From Rhizobium tumorigenes (GTDB taxonomy: Bacteria; Pseudomonadota; Alphaproteobacteria; Rhizobiales; Rhizobiaceae), in contig NZ_CP117255.1 in NCBI RefSeq assembly GCF_003240565.2, forward strand, positions 558,001 to 622,000: a DNA stretch of 64,000 nucleotides. The letters are read 5' to 3'. Shown here piece after piece: positions 1 to 11,683 of the stretch. The first letter of the stretch is position 1. Each line of letters starts with the position of its first letter. A model generated the notes under the pieces. It searched no databases and was not told the DNA's origin. It worked only from the letters and a program-made list of their open reading frames with translations. The translations under genes and the position numbers were made by a program.

Positions 1-684
1 CGGTTGCCCGAAAGCGCCGACGATGGCACCGCCGCGCATGACCAGTGCCCGGTCGGCAATAGCCTGCAGATCCGCCGTGCGATGGGAAATGTAGAGGATC
101 GCGAGCCCCTTCAACCGGGTTCGCCGCAGGATATCGAACAACCGGCTGCTCTCGTTCGCCGACAGGCTGGCAGTGGGTTCATCCAGGATCAGCAAATCTG
201 CCCTATTTGCCAAGGCTCTCGCAATCGCCACAAGTTGACGTTCCGCGGCCGACAACTTTCCAAAATCTCGGTCAAGTGGCAGCTCGAAGCCGGCGATGTC
301 CAGGATTGCCTGCGCCTGTCTGCGAATGCTGGCTCGCGAGACGAAAAAGGGCAGGCTGCCATCGGCGAAGCTGTTGAGCAGAAGCGCATCAGCCACCGTT
401 TGCCCTGGTGCGCCGACAAGATCGGTCGATTGGTGCACCGTCACTATACCGGCCATGGCCGCCTCGGCCGGGCTGCCGGGCGCAAATTTCTGCCCCTTGA
501 GCCGCATTTCGCCGCCATCGGCCGGCAGCACACCAGCCAGTATCTTCACCAAAGTTGATTTTCCGGCACCGTTCACTCCCATCAAAGCGACGATCTCGCC
601 GGGCTCGATGGACAACGAGACGCCATCGAGCGCCTTCGTCTCGGCAAAGCTGCGGCGGAGGTTGAGGACATCGACTAGAGGCAC
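1..684 (-). CDS. Sugar-type ABC transporter ATP-binding protein (partial)
   Basis: Nucleotide-binding subunit of a ribose/xylose-family (RbsA-like) ABC importer. The gene reads leftward and runs off the window, so only about 228 N-terminal residues are visible. A Walker A motif GVNGAGKST lies at residues 36-44, an LSAAERQ signature near 143 and a Walker B LILDEP near 166. The start is a GTG at 684; no in-frame ATG fits better, so the exact start is uncertain. It is divergent from the periplasmic binding protein gene starting at 924, its likely partner. A permease gene is expected beyond the left edge. The family is clear; the substrate is not, and the neighbouring SfnB-like genes suggest it may not be an ordinary sugar. 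Confidence 0.88.
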   Translation of the reverse strand, partial: MPLVDVLNLRRSFAETKALDGVSLSIEPGEIVALMGVNGAGKSTLVKILAGVLPADGGEMRLKGQKFAPGSPAEAAMAGIVTVHQSTDLVGAPGQTVADALLLNSFADGSLPFFVSRASIRRQAQAILDIAGFELPLDRDFGKLSAAERQLVAIARALANRADLLILDEPTASLSANESSRLFDILRRTRLKGLAILYISHRTADLQAIADRALVMRGGAIVGAFGQP

Positions 685-923
685 GGGCGAACTTTCGTTG
701 TTTCGACAATTCTGCCAGCTGCGATGCCGATGAGACAGGCAAAGCCTTGCTGCCAAGAAGCTGCCCAGGAAACAAACAATCTCCTTCAGCCGGAAACAAC
801 GCATCAAACAGTCTACAAATTCAATAGGGAATTCGATCTACTGGAATCGCGTCACCTGGGCGGTCAAACGGTCTGTCGCACGACGCCCGATGGACCCGAC
901 GGACATGGAAAAGGAATGCGAAC

Positions 924-1970
924 ATGAGATCTTATCTACGGCTCGCCGCCGGCGCCGCCATCCTTCCACTTCTGATGAGCCAGGCGTCTATGGCCGGTGG
1001 CATCACCGGCGCTCCTGCGCCGTTCGACAAGGGTGGCGTCAAGCTGGCCCTGATCAGCTACATCTCCGCCGGTGACTTTTTCCAGGCCTACCAGGCCGGG
1101 GCAGTGGCCCAGGCCAAGGCGCTCGGCATCGACCTTCGTATCTTCCCGGGAAGACAGGACGCATCGGAGCAGCGCGAGCAGATCCTGCAGGCGATCAATC
1201 TTGGCGTCCAGGGCATCGTCGTCGACCACGGCCTGCCGGAATCGCTCACAGACGTGGTGCAGCAAGCACTCGACAAGGGCATCAAGGTGGTTGCCTTCGA
1301 CGTCAACCTCAACAATCCCAAGATCCCGCAGGTAGAGCAAAGCGACCATGCTCTCGCCAGGCAGGCGCTTGAACTGGCCGCAAAAGAAAATGGCACCGCG
1401 TTCAATGCCGCCTACGTCTATGTTGCCGGTTTTGCGCCTCTCGACCGCCGCAATGAGGTCTGGGAAAAATTCAAGGCCGACAATGCCGGCGTCGTCGAGA
1501 AGGCGCGTTTCGGCAATGTCAGCGACACGACGGCGACGACGACCGCTGATCAGGCAAAGGCGGCCCTGACGGCAAACCCGGACATCAAGGTGGTCTTTGC
1601 GCCCTACGATGAATTTGCCCGTGGCGTAAAGCTGGCGGCCGGCGATCTCGGCATCAAGGACAAGATCCGGATCTATTCCGCCGACGTGTCGACAGCCGAC
1701 ATCCAGGAGATCACCGAAGAGGGTAGCCCATGGGTTGCCACCGTCGCGACCAACCCGGCAGTCGTCGGAGCGGTCTCGGTCCGCGCGGCGGCCCTGGAGA
1801 TTGCCGGTCAGCCCGTGCCTCACCAGATCACGGTCGAGCCTACCCTTTTGACCCAGGCAGCTCTCCGCACCGCCGGCGTCAAAACAATCGAAGACCTGGC
1901 TGCCAAGCTGCCGGCCTTCAATACGAGCGGCGCGGCCACTGCCAGCTGGATCCCGCAGGCATTGTTCTGA
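924..1970 (+). CDS. Ribose-family ABC transporter substrate-binding protein
   Basis: Periplasmic binding protein of the Peripla_BP_4 / RbsB type, 348 residues. The first ~24 residues form a Sec signal peptide ending near SQASMA. The body has the family pattern ALISYISAGDFF, then repeated alpha/beta units such as GIVVDHG, and IKVVFAPYDEFARG. An AAAGGA-like ribosome site precedes the ATG at 924. It is divergent from the ABC ATPase gene and is followed 68 bases later by an SfnB/DszC-like monooxygenase gene on the same strand. That context suggests the ligand may be a sulfur-containing compound, which is inference; sequence alone cannot fix the ligand. Confidence 0.88.
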   Translation: MRSYLRLAAGAAILPLLMSQASMAGGITGAPAPFDKGGVKLALISYISAGDFFQAYQAGAVAQAKALGIDLRIFPGRQDASEQREQILQAINLGVQGIVVDHGLPESLTDVVQQALDKGIKVVAFDVNLNNPKIPQVEQSDHALARQALELAAKENGTAFNAAYVYVAGFAPLDRRNEVWEKFKADNAGVVEKARFGNVSDTTATTTADQAKAALTANPDIKVVFAPYDEFARGVKLAAGDLGIKDKIRIYSADVSTADIQEITEEGSPWVATVATNPAVVGAVSVRAAALEIAGQPVPHQITVEPTLLTQAALRTAGVKTIEDLAAKLPAFNTSGAATASWIPQALF

Positions 1971-2038
1971 TCATCGGCGGCGAGGGCAGGGCGTTTCCTA
2001 CGCCTTGCCCTCCGCATTTTTCAATTGGAGGATTTGAA

Positions 2039-3250
2039 ATGAGCCAGTCGAATGTCGTCTTCGCCGCAACCCACGGCATCGGGCGCGAAGCACTGTTTTC
2101 GAGGGCGGTCGAGCTTTCCGCAGATTTCGCCCGTCGCGGTGCGGAACTTGATCGTGATGGCCGGCCGCCTATCCCCGAAATTGTCCGGTTGAAGAACGCC
2201 GGTCTTCTCAATGCGCTGCACGCGGCCGAGATCGGCGGGGGCGGCCTAGACTGGATCGATGCGCTGAAGCTTGTGAGGATCATTGCCCGTGGCGAAAGCT
2301 CGCTTGGGCAGCTGCTTGGCTATCACTACGTCAACAGCCAGTCGATCTACTGGTCCTTCGCCGACCAGTCGCGCGCCAAGGCGCTTGGCATTGAGACGGT
2401 TGCGCGCAGCCTCTACTGGGGCGCTGCCGTCAATCCCCGAGATCCGGGACTGGTGTTAACGTGGCGCGGCAACGGCTATGTGCTGAACGGCCGGAAAACG
2501 TTTTCGACCGCTGCACGCGTCTCCGACTACATCAACGCCAATGCCCTGCTCGATGGCCAGATCGTCAATTTTGCCGTTCCGACCGACCGACCCGGCTATA
2601 TCGCCAATGACGACTGGGACAACATGGGCCAGCGACTGTCGGACAGCGGCAGCGTGGAGTTCCGCGATTTCCCGGTCTATGAGGGCGATTTCGTCGCGCC
2701 GCCTGCGGATGCCGATGCGCCGCCGCCCGTGCTCGCGACCTTCAATACGCCGCTCATTCAGCTGGTGTTCGTCAATTTCTACCTCGGCACCGCCGAAGGG
2801 GCACTGGCTGCGGCGCTGGATTATGTTCGCACGACCACGCGTCCCTGGATCACCTCCGGCGTTGCTCGCGCTGGCGACGATCCCTATATCCTGGAGCGGG
2901 TCGGCGAATTCACGGCATCCCTGAAAGCCTCGGTCGCACTTGCGGATCTCGCCGCAACGGCCGTTCAGGCAGCCCTGTCCCGCGGCCACGATGCAACCGC
3001 CCGTGAACGCGGTGAAGCGGCGGCAGAGGCCTACGCTGCCAAGGTTCACGCAACGCATGTTTCGCTCGACATCACTTCGAAAGTCTTCGAGATCATAGGC
3101 GCGCGCGCAACGGCCTCGAAATATCGTTTCGATCGCTACTGGCGCAATGTGCGGACCCACACCCTTCACGACCCGGTATTCTACAAGGCCAGGGAAGTCG
3201 GTGACTTCGTGCTCAACGGGACGATCCCGGAGGTCAGTCTCTACAGCTGA
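2039..3250 (+). CDS. SfnB/DszC-like acyl-CoA-dehydrogenase-fold monooxygenase
   Basis: A 403-residue protein of the acyl-CoA dehydrogenase superfamily, SfnB / DszC-like branch. These are FMNH2-dependent oxygenases implicated in sulfur acquisition from organosulfur compounds. Family marks include NGRKTFSTAA in the middle domain, the DDWDNMGQR segment and the C-terminal RYWRNVRTHTLHDP. The ATG at 2039 has a clear GGAGG at 2027-2031; longer in-frame readings overlap the upstream gene and are rejected. It follows the binding-protein gene directly and probably shares its transcript. A second member of the same family is convergent at 3373-4590. A reduced-flavin-supplying partner is not next to it in the window. 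Confidence 0.85.
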   Translation: MSQSNVVFAATHGIGREALFSRAVELSADFARRGAELDRDGRPPIPEIVRLKNAGLLNALHAAEIGGGGLDWIDALKLVRIIARGESSLGQLLGYHYVNSQSIYWSFADQSRAKALGIETVARSLYWGAAVNPRDPGLVLTWRGNGYVLNGRKTFSTAARVSDYINANALLDGQIVNFAVPTDRPGYIANDDWDNMGQRLSDSGSVEFRDFPVYEGDFVAPPADADAPPPVLATFNTPLIQLVFVNFYLGTAEGALAAALDYVRTTTRPWITSGVARAGDDPYILERVGEFTASLKASVALADLAATAVQAALSRGHDATARERGEAAAEAYAAKVHATHVSLDITSKVFEIIGARATASKYRFDRYWRNVRTHTLHDPVFYKAREVGDFVLNGTIPEVSLYS

Positions 3251-3270
3251 TCTACATTCGAGAAAAGTTG

Positions 3271-3304
3271 GAAGGCCTCGTTCGCGACAGCGAGCGGGGC
3301 CTTC
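3271..3304. terminator. Long hairpin after the first SfnB-like gene
   Basis: Fifteen-base arms (3271-3285 and 3290-3304) pair fully, with two G-U pairs, around a GACA loop. It lies between two convergent genes. It has no U-run, so it may act as an mRNA 3'-end stabiliser or an imperfect terminator. Confidence 0.55.
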
Positions 3305-3330
3305 TGAGATCGACGCTGTCCGACACATGG

Positions 3331-3361
3331 AGCTTCCCGCGATCTGCGGGGAGGCTTTTTT
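3331..3361 (+). terminator. Rho-independent terminator
   Basis: A GC-rich stem (CTTCCCGC / GCGGGGAG) around GATCT is followed by TTTTTT at 3356-3361. Orientation fits termination of the rightward transcript ending at 3250. Confidence 0.7.
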
Positions 3362-3372
3362 CTAGGCGTGCT

Positions 3373-4590
3373 CTATAGCGCGCCGCTCCTCGGCGGCTTG
3401 ACGCCGTTCAGATGATAATTGCCGATGACGTGATATTTCCAGCGGACGGGGTCGTGCAGCGTATGGGTGCGCGCGTTACGCCAGTGGCGATCCAGATTGA
3501 GACCTGCCCGGGTCGATGACGTACCGGCGAGCTCGAACAGCGTCGTCGACGCTTCCAGGGCAATTTCGGATGTCAACACCTTGGCTGTCGCGACTGCTAG
3601 GGTCGCGTCGATGGCATTTGCTTCCGTCGGGTCGATTTGGGCGATGTCGATCTTTCGCCCGGCCCGTTCGACAACGGCAGACGCAGCCTCGATGCGGATC
3701 GCGATCTGGCCCAGCTTGGCAATGGTCAAAGGGTCGTCCGATGCCTTGTCGACACCGCTGTTCGTCCATGGGCGTGACTGGGTATTGACGAACGTGATGG
3801 TGTCCTGAAAGGCAGCGCGGGCGATGCCGAGATCGATGCCGGCGTGAATGATCTGGCCGACAGAGCCGATCGTGGTCGCCCGTTCGAAACCTTTGTGGTG
3901 TGCGACGACGGCATCGGCCTGCACATAGACGTTGTTGAGGATCGTGGTGCCGCTGCCGGTGGTTCGCTGGCCAAAGCCATCCCAGTCATCGATAATCTCG
4001 ACGCCTTCCGTGCCCCGCGCCACGAATGACATGGTCAGCCTGTCGTCGGCATCGAGCGCGAAGATCGTAACCCAGTCGGCAAAAAGAACGCCCGTCGAAT
4101 AGAACTTGCGACCGTTGATACGATGGCCGATGCCGTCCCTGGTAATGCGGGTGTTGTAGTGGCCGACCGTCTTGGTGCCTTTTTCCGATAATGCATTGCC
4201 GAACCGGTCGCCTGCCAGCGCCCGACCGAAGAAAAAGCGTTTCTGCTCTTCGCTGCCGTCGACCCGCAGCGCTTCAAGAATATAAAAATGGTTCTGGGGA
4301 ATCTGCCCGATCGACGCATCCGCTTCGGCAAGGATGGCAGTGACCTCGGCCAAGACAGCATTTGAGACATCGAGACCGCCATATTCGGATGGCACAGTGA
4401 TCGCGAGCAGTCCGGAGCGCGACAAGGCATCCAGTTCGGCAAAGGGCATCGTCCGCTCCAGATCTCGAGCGGACGCCGTTTGGGCAAAGACCTTTGCCAG
4501 CGTTCTCGCGGTCGAAATCGCGTCTTCCTCGCTCTTCAGCGCGAGCACCGGTTCCGCACCGTCTCGGTTAAGCAGCCGCAGTTCACCCAT
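3373..4590 (-). CDS. SfnB-family acyl-CoA-dehydrogenase-like monooxygenase
   Basis: A 405-residue member of the SfnB / DszC-like group, convergent with and related to the protein at 2039-3250. Shared marks are HRINGRKFYSTG, the DDWDGFGQRTTGSG segment and the C-terminal DRHWRNARTHTLHDP. The start at 4590 is chosen because a GGGAGG (complement of 4598-4603) lies seven bases before that ATG; a longer reading to 4659 lacks such a site. Two related enzymes side by side suggest oxidation of different substrates or successive steps in desulfurisation. The function is inferred from family; the true substrate is unknown. Confidence 0.85.
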   Translation of the reverse strand: MGELRLLNRDGAEPVLALKSEEDAISTARTLAKVFAQTASARDLERTMPFAELDALSRSGLLAITVPSEYGGLDVSNAVLAEVTAILAEADASIGQIPQNHFYILEALRVDGSEEQKRFFFGRALAGDRFGNALSEKGTKTVGHYNTRITRDGIGHRINGRKFYSTGVLFADWVTIFALDADDRLTMSFVARGTEGVEIIDDWDGFGQRTTGSGTTILNNVYVQADAVVAHHKGFERATTIGSVGQIIHAGIDLGIARAAFQDTITFVNTQSRPWTNSGVDKASDDPLTIAKLGQIAIRIEAASAVVERAGRKIDIAQIDPTEANAIDATLAVATAKVLTSEIALEASTTLFELAGTSSTRAGLNLDRHWRNARTHTLHDPVRWKYHVIGNYHLNGVKPPRSGAL

Positions 4591-4979
4591 AGGCTTTCCT
4601 CCCGTCGCATCTTCCTGCAAAGGTACGGACGAGCCGTTCGGCTTAAAAGTTAAAACCACCTATTTTATAGACCTAGTGAAGAAATTCTGACTTCATTGTA
4701 CCGACTTTCCAGTCGGTGCACCGGGATGCGAACGTTCCCAGTCCGTCGCTTATCAACATGATTTTCGGCCAGACGTGCTTTGGCGACGAACTGCCTGCCC
4801 AAGCGATGGTGTTCAACCGAACCCGGCGGGCAGCCGAAAACCTCGACTGGTGATATTTGTACGTATTCAACATGCGTGGGATATCCGCGCACAAATGGAA
4901 TCCTCAACCAGGCTCCTTTGTTTCAATCATTCCACTATCAGCGCCGTTCAAGGCAAAGCCCCCGACGAAGGTACCCCCG
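4591..4979. promoter_or_regulatory. Divergent intergenic region with an inverted repeat
   Basis: This 389-base gap separates the leftward SfnB-like gene from the rightward MBL hydrolase gene and must hold both promoters. An AT-rich CTATTTTATAG element lies near 4660-4672. An inverted repeat ACCGAC-N6-GTCGGT occupies 4700-4717. No convincing gene is seen; short open frames here lack ribosome sites. Confidence 0.4.
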
Positions 4980-5873
4980 ATGTCTGATTTCACTGCGTCG
5001 CTCCGTGTTGTCGAACCCTATCCCGGCATTTTTGCCTATTACGACGGACGGATCGAGGGCAGGCGGCTTCATTCGACCAAGCCGAACTGGCTGGACGACG
5101 GGGCCTATTCGCTGGGGATTGCCTCCTATGCCATCCTCGATGGGACCGAGGCGCTGGTCTACGACACTCACATGTCGCTGGCCCACGCAGCTGTCATCCG
5201 CGATCATCTCGAGGCGCTGGGTGCAAGATCGATCCGCGTCGTGCTCAGTCACTGGCACACCGACCACATCGCCGGTAACGCCGTGTTTGCCGACTGCGAG
5301 ATTGTCGCGCTAAGGCTGACGGCAGATGCGATGGAGGCCAATCGCGAAAAGCTGGAGAGCGGCGATCCACCGATTGCGCCATTGGTCATGCCCACCCGGC
5401 TTTTCGAGACGAAACTCGAGCTGACGGTCGGCAGGCGTCGCATTGAACTTCATCATTTCGACATCCACAGTGCCGACGGCAATGTTCTCTGGTTGCCGGA
5501 TGAGGGCATATTGCTCGCCGGCGATACGCTGGAAGACACGGTCACCTACATTTCCGAGCCGCAGAATATCGCCACGCATATCCGCGAACTCGCGCGGATG
5601 TGCGAATGGCCGATCAAGCGCATTCTTCCCAATCACGGCGCCTTCGAGCGCATCGCCGACGGCGGCTACGCGCCCACGCTGATCGATGCCAACCGCCGAT
5701 ATCTCGTCGCAATCAGCGACGTTGCGGTCGGAAAAACGGTGGCGGATGATGATCTCGCAAGCTTCGTCGCCGATGACATCGCAACCGGCGCAATCCTGTA
5801 CTTCGCGCCCTACGAAGCCGTGCATGCCGAAAACAATGCAGCCGTCCTATCCGGGAACAAGTCGGCAAGTTAA
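4980..5873 (+). CDS. MBL-fold metallo-hydrolase
   Basis: A 297-residue metallo-beta-lactamase-fold hydrolase. The metal-binding motif HWHTDH is present near residue 85, followed by IAGN, then the LLAGDTLEDT segment and a later ILPNHG that supplies further metal ligands. The ATG at 4980 is chosen over one at 4857 because a GAAGG sits just upstream and the domain begins directly after it. No signal peptide is seen, so it is probably cytoplasmic. It is divergent from the SfnB-like gene and may act on a thioester, lactone or sulfonate intermediate of that cluster. The substrate cannot be deduced. Confidence 0.8.
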   Translation: MSDFTASLRVVEPYPGIFAYYDGRIEGRRLHSTKPNWLDDGAYSLGIASYAILDGTEALVYDTHMSLAHAAVIRDHLEALGARSIRVVLSHWHTDHIAGNAVFADCEIVALRLTADAMEANREKLESGDPPIAPLVMPTRLFETKLELTVGRRRIELHHFDIHSADGNVLWLPDEGILLAGDTLEDTVTYISEPQNIATHIRELARMCEWPIKRILPNHGAFERIADGGYAPTLIDANRRYLVAISDVAVGKTVADDDLASFVADDIATGAILYFAPYEAVHAENNAAVLSGNKSAS

Positions 5874-6002
5874 GAGCAGTTTTGCAATAGCCATCTGTCA
5901 GGCGACACTTGTCCCGCAATAGGCCGCTTCCATTGCCATCTTCGGCGACAAGCCATAGAGAATATAAGTGTTTTCGTAACTATTCACGGATAGTGTTTTC
6001 GC

Positions 6003-7493
6003 ATGAAAAATCATCGCGTTAAACCGAAAGAGGAAGGAAATCGGGACTCCGAGCAGCTCAGGCTTGAAACGCTGGAGATGCTGGGTTTGCTGGATCCCGT
6101 GGCCGAACGTGACTTCGATGTCCTGATCTCGATGGCGCGCCGGACACTCGGCTGCAGTATCGCCCTGCTTTCTCTCGTCGGCTCCGATCGCCTGTTGTTC
6201 AAGGCAAGGGCCGGCATAAAGTTTACCGATACCCCGCGTGAACATTCGTTCTGCTCGACGACCGTGGCGCTTGAAGAACCGCTGATTGTTCCGGATGCCA
6301 GTCTCGATCCGCGTTTCGCAGAAAGTCCGCTCGTGAAGGGCGAGCCTCATTTCCGTCTGTATGCCGGCGTGCCCATACGCGCTAAAATCTCCTACGGCAG
6401 CGATGTGTCCGTCGCGATCGGCACCGTGTGCGTCATCGATGACAAGCCGCGTGTTCTCAGTGCGGAAGAACTGGAGTCCATCTCGGACATTGCGCATCTC
6501 GTCGAGTCGATCATCAATGCACGCCTGACCGCGCTGTTTACCGCGCAGATTGCCGATGAAAGCGAAGGTCTCGTTCGCAGTCTCTATCGCGAGCAGATAC
6601 AGCTCAAGCAAGCCGAACGCATGGCCAATATGGGCTCATGGCGGTTGATGCTCGGCAACAATCGACCGGAGTGGTCCGATCAGGTTTTCGCCATTCACGA
6701 GTTGCCGGTGGGCCAGATGCCGCCGCTTGAAAAGGCATTGGACTTCTATCCGCCGCATGCTCGCGAGACGGTGTCCGCGGCTATAGAGCGAGCAATCAAG
6801 ACAGGCGAACCCTTCGAAGTCGAGACCGACTTCATCACTGCCAAGGCCAATGCACGCAGGGTCAGGTGCGTCGGGGAAGTCGAGCTTAGAGAAGGCAACC
6901 CGGTGGCAGTCATCGGCGTCTTTCAGGACGTTACGGCTCGATACGAAATGGAGCAGGCTCTCCGCCGCATCGCCGGCACCGACGACCTGACCCAGCTGGC
7001 AAATCGGGCGCAATGCAATCTGGTTCTCGACGCGCGGCTCGATCATGCGCGGGCGCATGATGAAACACTGGCGTTGCTGCTGATCGACCTCGATGGTTTC
7101 AAGGCAATCAACGATCAATGCGGACACCTTGCGGGCGACGATCTCCTGCGCCTCATCGGCGACCGGCTGAAAGCACCTTATCTCTCCCGTTGCTTTGTCG
7201 CGCGCCTTGGCGGCGACGAGTTCGTCGTCGTTGTTTCGGACCCGGCTGATGTCGCCGACTTCGAAAAGCTGCTCGAGCGTTTGCTATCCGATTTGAGACA
7301 CACCGTCATCAAGGGGAACGGACTGCTACAGATATCGGGCAGCATCGGCATATGCTGGCTGGATGACACGGTCACCAGCCGCAGCGACCTCGTGCAACGC
7401 GCCGACGTCGCCCTATATGCCGCAAAACAGACACAGCGAGGCACCGCCCAGACACACGCCCCAGAGAAGTGGCAACAGTCGCTGGGGCTGTAG
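6003..7493 (+). CDS. GAF-PAS-GGDEF diguanylate cyclase
   Basis: A 496-residue cytoplasmic signalling protein predicted to make cyclic di-GMP. Residues ~20-175 form a GAF domain (for example LLSLVGSDRLLFKARAG and a following HSFCS segment). Residues ~205-310 form a PAS domain ending in the typical GVFQDVTARYE linker. Residues ~320-485 are a GGDEF domain. GGDEF itself is intact at residues 403-407, so catalysis is plausible. No RxxD inhibitory site is seen five residues before it; the segment there reads SRCFVARL. There are no membrane segments, so the signal is probably sensed inside the cell. It appears monocistronic. Confidence 0.9.
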   Translation: MKNHRVKPKEEGNRDSEQLRLETLEMLGLLDPVAERDFDVLISMARRTLGCSIALLSLVGSDRLLFKARAGIKFTDTPREHSFCSTTVALEEPLIVPDASLDPRFAESPLVKGEPHFRLYAGVPIRAKISYGSDVSVAIGTVCVIDDKPRVLSAEELESISDIAHLVESIINARLTALFTAQIADESEGLVRSLYREQIQLKQAERMANMGSWRLMLGNNRPEWSDQVFAIHELPVGQMPPLEKALDFYPPHARETVSAAIERAIKTGEPFEVETDFITAKANARRVRCVGEVELREGNPVAVIGVFQDVTARYEMEQALRRIAGTDDLTQLANRAQCNLVLDARLDHARAHDETLALLLIDLDGFKAINDQCGHLAGDDLLRLIGDRLKAPYLSRCFVARLGGDEFVVVVSDPADVADFEKLLERLLSDLRHTVIKGNGLLQISGSIGICWLDDTVTSRSDLVQRADVALYAAKQTQRGTAQTHAPEKWQQSLGL

Positions 7494-7655
7494 AAACGGC
7501 TCGAAGCTTCATTGCGTATGAAGGAGAATGCTGGAGCGGCCAGTTGCCTCTGCGGGCCGACGCGAACAATCTCCATCGCCGGGACAGCCGGCTATTCGCC
7601 CAAAAGCAAATGTTTCTACACGCTAAGAGTGAGCAGGGCGGGCGTAGAGGTCGAC

Positions 7656-7688
7656 AAAAAAAACACTGCCGGCTGAGCCGGCAGTGTT
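7656..7688 (-). terminator. Rho-independent terminator of the proline-rich protein gene
   Basis: A perfect 12-base-pair stem (ACACTGCCGGCT / GCCGGCAGTGT region, 7663-7687) is followed on the minus strand by eight U residues. It lies about 40 bases past the stop of the leftward gene at 7730. Confidence 0.85.
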
Positions 7689-7729
7689 CCAGAGGTGCTG
7701 ACGCGTGAATGCGAGCCGAGCACTCTTGC

Positions 7730-8155
7730 TTAGTATTGATCGTCGTTTGATCGATCAGACGAGCCGCTCATCTTTTCGATGATCTGCATCAGCGTATCCG
7801 CGCAGACCTTGGTCGGTTCGTCGTCCGCGCACTTGACGTCTATCTTCGTTCGACCGTCCTCGATCCGGAAATGTGCGGCCTTCGACGGTGGCGGTGGCGG
7901 ACGGTGGTGCCCGCCCATACCCATCTCGCGAGGACCGGGCGGCGGCGGTGGCGGCGCATCGCGACCCGGCATTGGCGGAGGTGGAGCGTCGGTGGCGTCG
8001 CTCATGACTTCCGGCACTGCGGAATGCGGCGGTGGCGCCATCTTTTCCTGTGCTACCGGAGGAGCAGGCGGAGCCGGCTGCGGCGAAGCCGTCTGGGCAA
8101 AGGCCGATGTCGTCAATGCGGCGATGGCTAATCCGGTCACTAAAATGGACTTCAT
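7730..8155 (-). CDS. Proline-rich exported protein, unknown function
   Basis: A 141-residue protein not assigned to a known family. It begins with a clear Sec signal peptide (MKSILVTGLAIAALTTSAFA). A long low-complexity stretch with runs of four to six prolines, separated by Gly, His and Met, fills residues ~20-85. The C-terminal ~50 residues are more ordinary and contain two cysteines (VKCADDEP and KVCADT) that could form a disulfide. The ATG at 8155 has GAGGA upstream. A strong terminator follows the gene, so it is transcribed alone. Similar small proline-rich envelope proteins occur in rhizobia, but no role can be stated. Confidence 0.75.
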   Translation of the reverse strand: MKSILVTGLAIAALTTSAFAQTASPQPAPPAPPVAQEKMAPPPHSAVPEVMSDATDAPPPPMPGRDAPPPPPPGPREMGMGGHHRPPPPPSKAAHFRIEDGRTKIDVKCADDEPTKVCADTLMQIIEKMSGSSDRSNDDQY

Positions 8156-8401
8156 GGGGTTTTCCTCGTGCGTTGATAGCACCGGTTAACCCGGGGGACG
8201 CCGTTTCGTTCGAGCGGGATGGAGATTTAGTCGGGGAGGCCGGCTCATCTATGCGGCCGGCGTCAAGCAGGGCTATTCTTTGGGGCATAAATAAAGGTAG
8301 CCGAACTTGATTTAAGGACGTTGGAGCCTAATGATCGCTCGCCGTAAGTGCTACCACGGCTGTTACCAGGCATGTATCAGCTGCAACACCGAGGTAACGT
8401 C

Positions 8402-8752
8402 ATGCTCAGACCTTTTGTGCCTTCGCAAGATTACGAGCGGTCGAGGCAATTCTACGAAGCAATCGGATTTGAAGCCCATTATGCAGACGCAAGAATAGCC
8501 GTAATGTCCAACGGAACGGACAGCTTCATCCTGCAGAATTTCTACGTGAAAGAGATGGCGGAGAACTTTGTCTTGCAGTTAACTGTTCCGGACGCCAACG
8601 CATGGTGGGCCAAATACGATCCCACCCATGTTGCCAAGCGGTTCAGAACGAAACTGCCTACGTCACCGATCTTGCAACCTTGGGGCATGATTGTCGGATT
8701 TGTTCACGATCCGTCGAGTGTCCTTTGGCAAGTGACTGAAGCGAGGCTATGA
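8402..8752 (+). CDS. VOC (glyoxalase-like) family protein
   Basis: A 116-residue single-domain protein of the vicinal oxygen chelate fold. The pattern RPFVPSQDYERSRQFYEAIG at the start and WGMIVGFVHDPSSVLWQV at the end match glyoxalase/bleomycin-resistance-like proteins. Start at 8402 has GAGGT just upstream; an earlier ATG gives a tail not seen in the family. Classic metal-binding His/Glu positions are not all obvious, so the enzymatic role is uncertain. It stands alone between intergenic gaps. Confidence 0.72.
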   Translation: MLRPFVPSQDYERSRQFYEAIGFEAHYADARIAVMSNGTDSFILQNFYVKEMAENFVLQLTVPDANAWWAKYDPTHVAKRFRTKLPTSPILQPWGMIVGFVHDPSSVLWQVTEARL

Positions 8753-8929
8753 TCCGCAGACGGTACGCCGGATCACTGCGGAACCGTCCACCTCGCACTC
8801 GCAAGCACAATATTCCCATCAACGACGCTAAACCTCCCATCTTTATACCGCATCGCAACATTCCGCCGTATTTGTCGCCTTTCAATTCTTCTGGGATCGA
8901 TTACGATTGGCCTTCGAGGGGCATGCGCA

Positions 8930-11596
<2,667 letters not shown>

Positions 11597-11683
11597 CGAT
11601 GCGAGGCGTTTCGTTTACCAAAATCGTGCTCTAAACAGAGGCTCGATACTGTCCTTTCCGGCCGCCGATCCGATGAGCCCCCG

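Noticed and set aside
4660..4680. Shared sulfur-regulon motif between the SfnB-like and cysH promoters
   Set aside because: Only a CTAGT core is shared; too short to claim a common regulator without a wider search.
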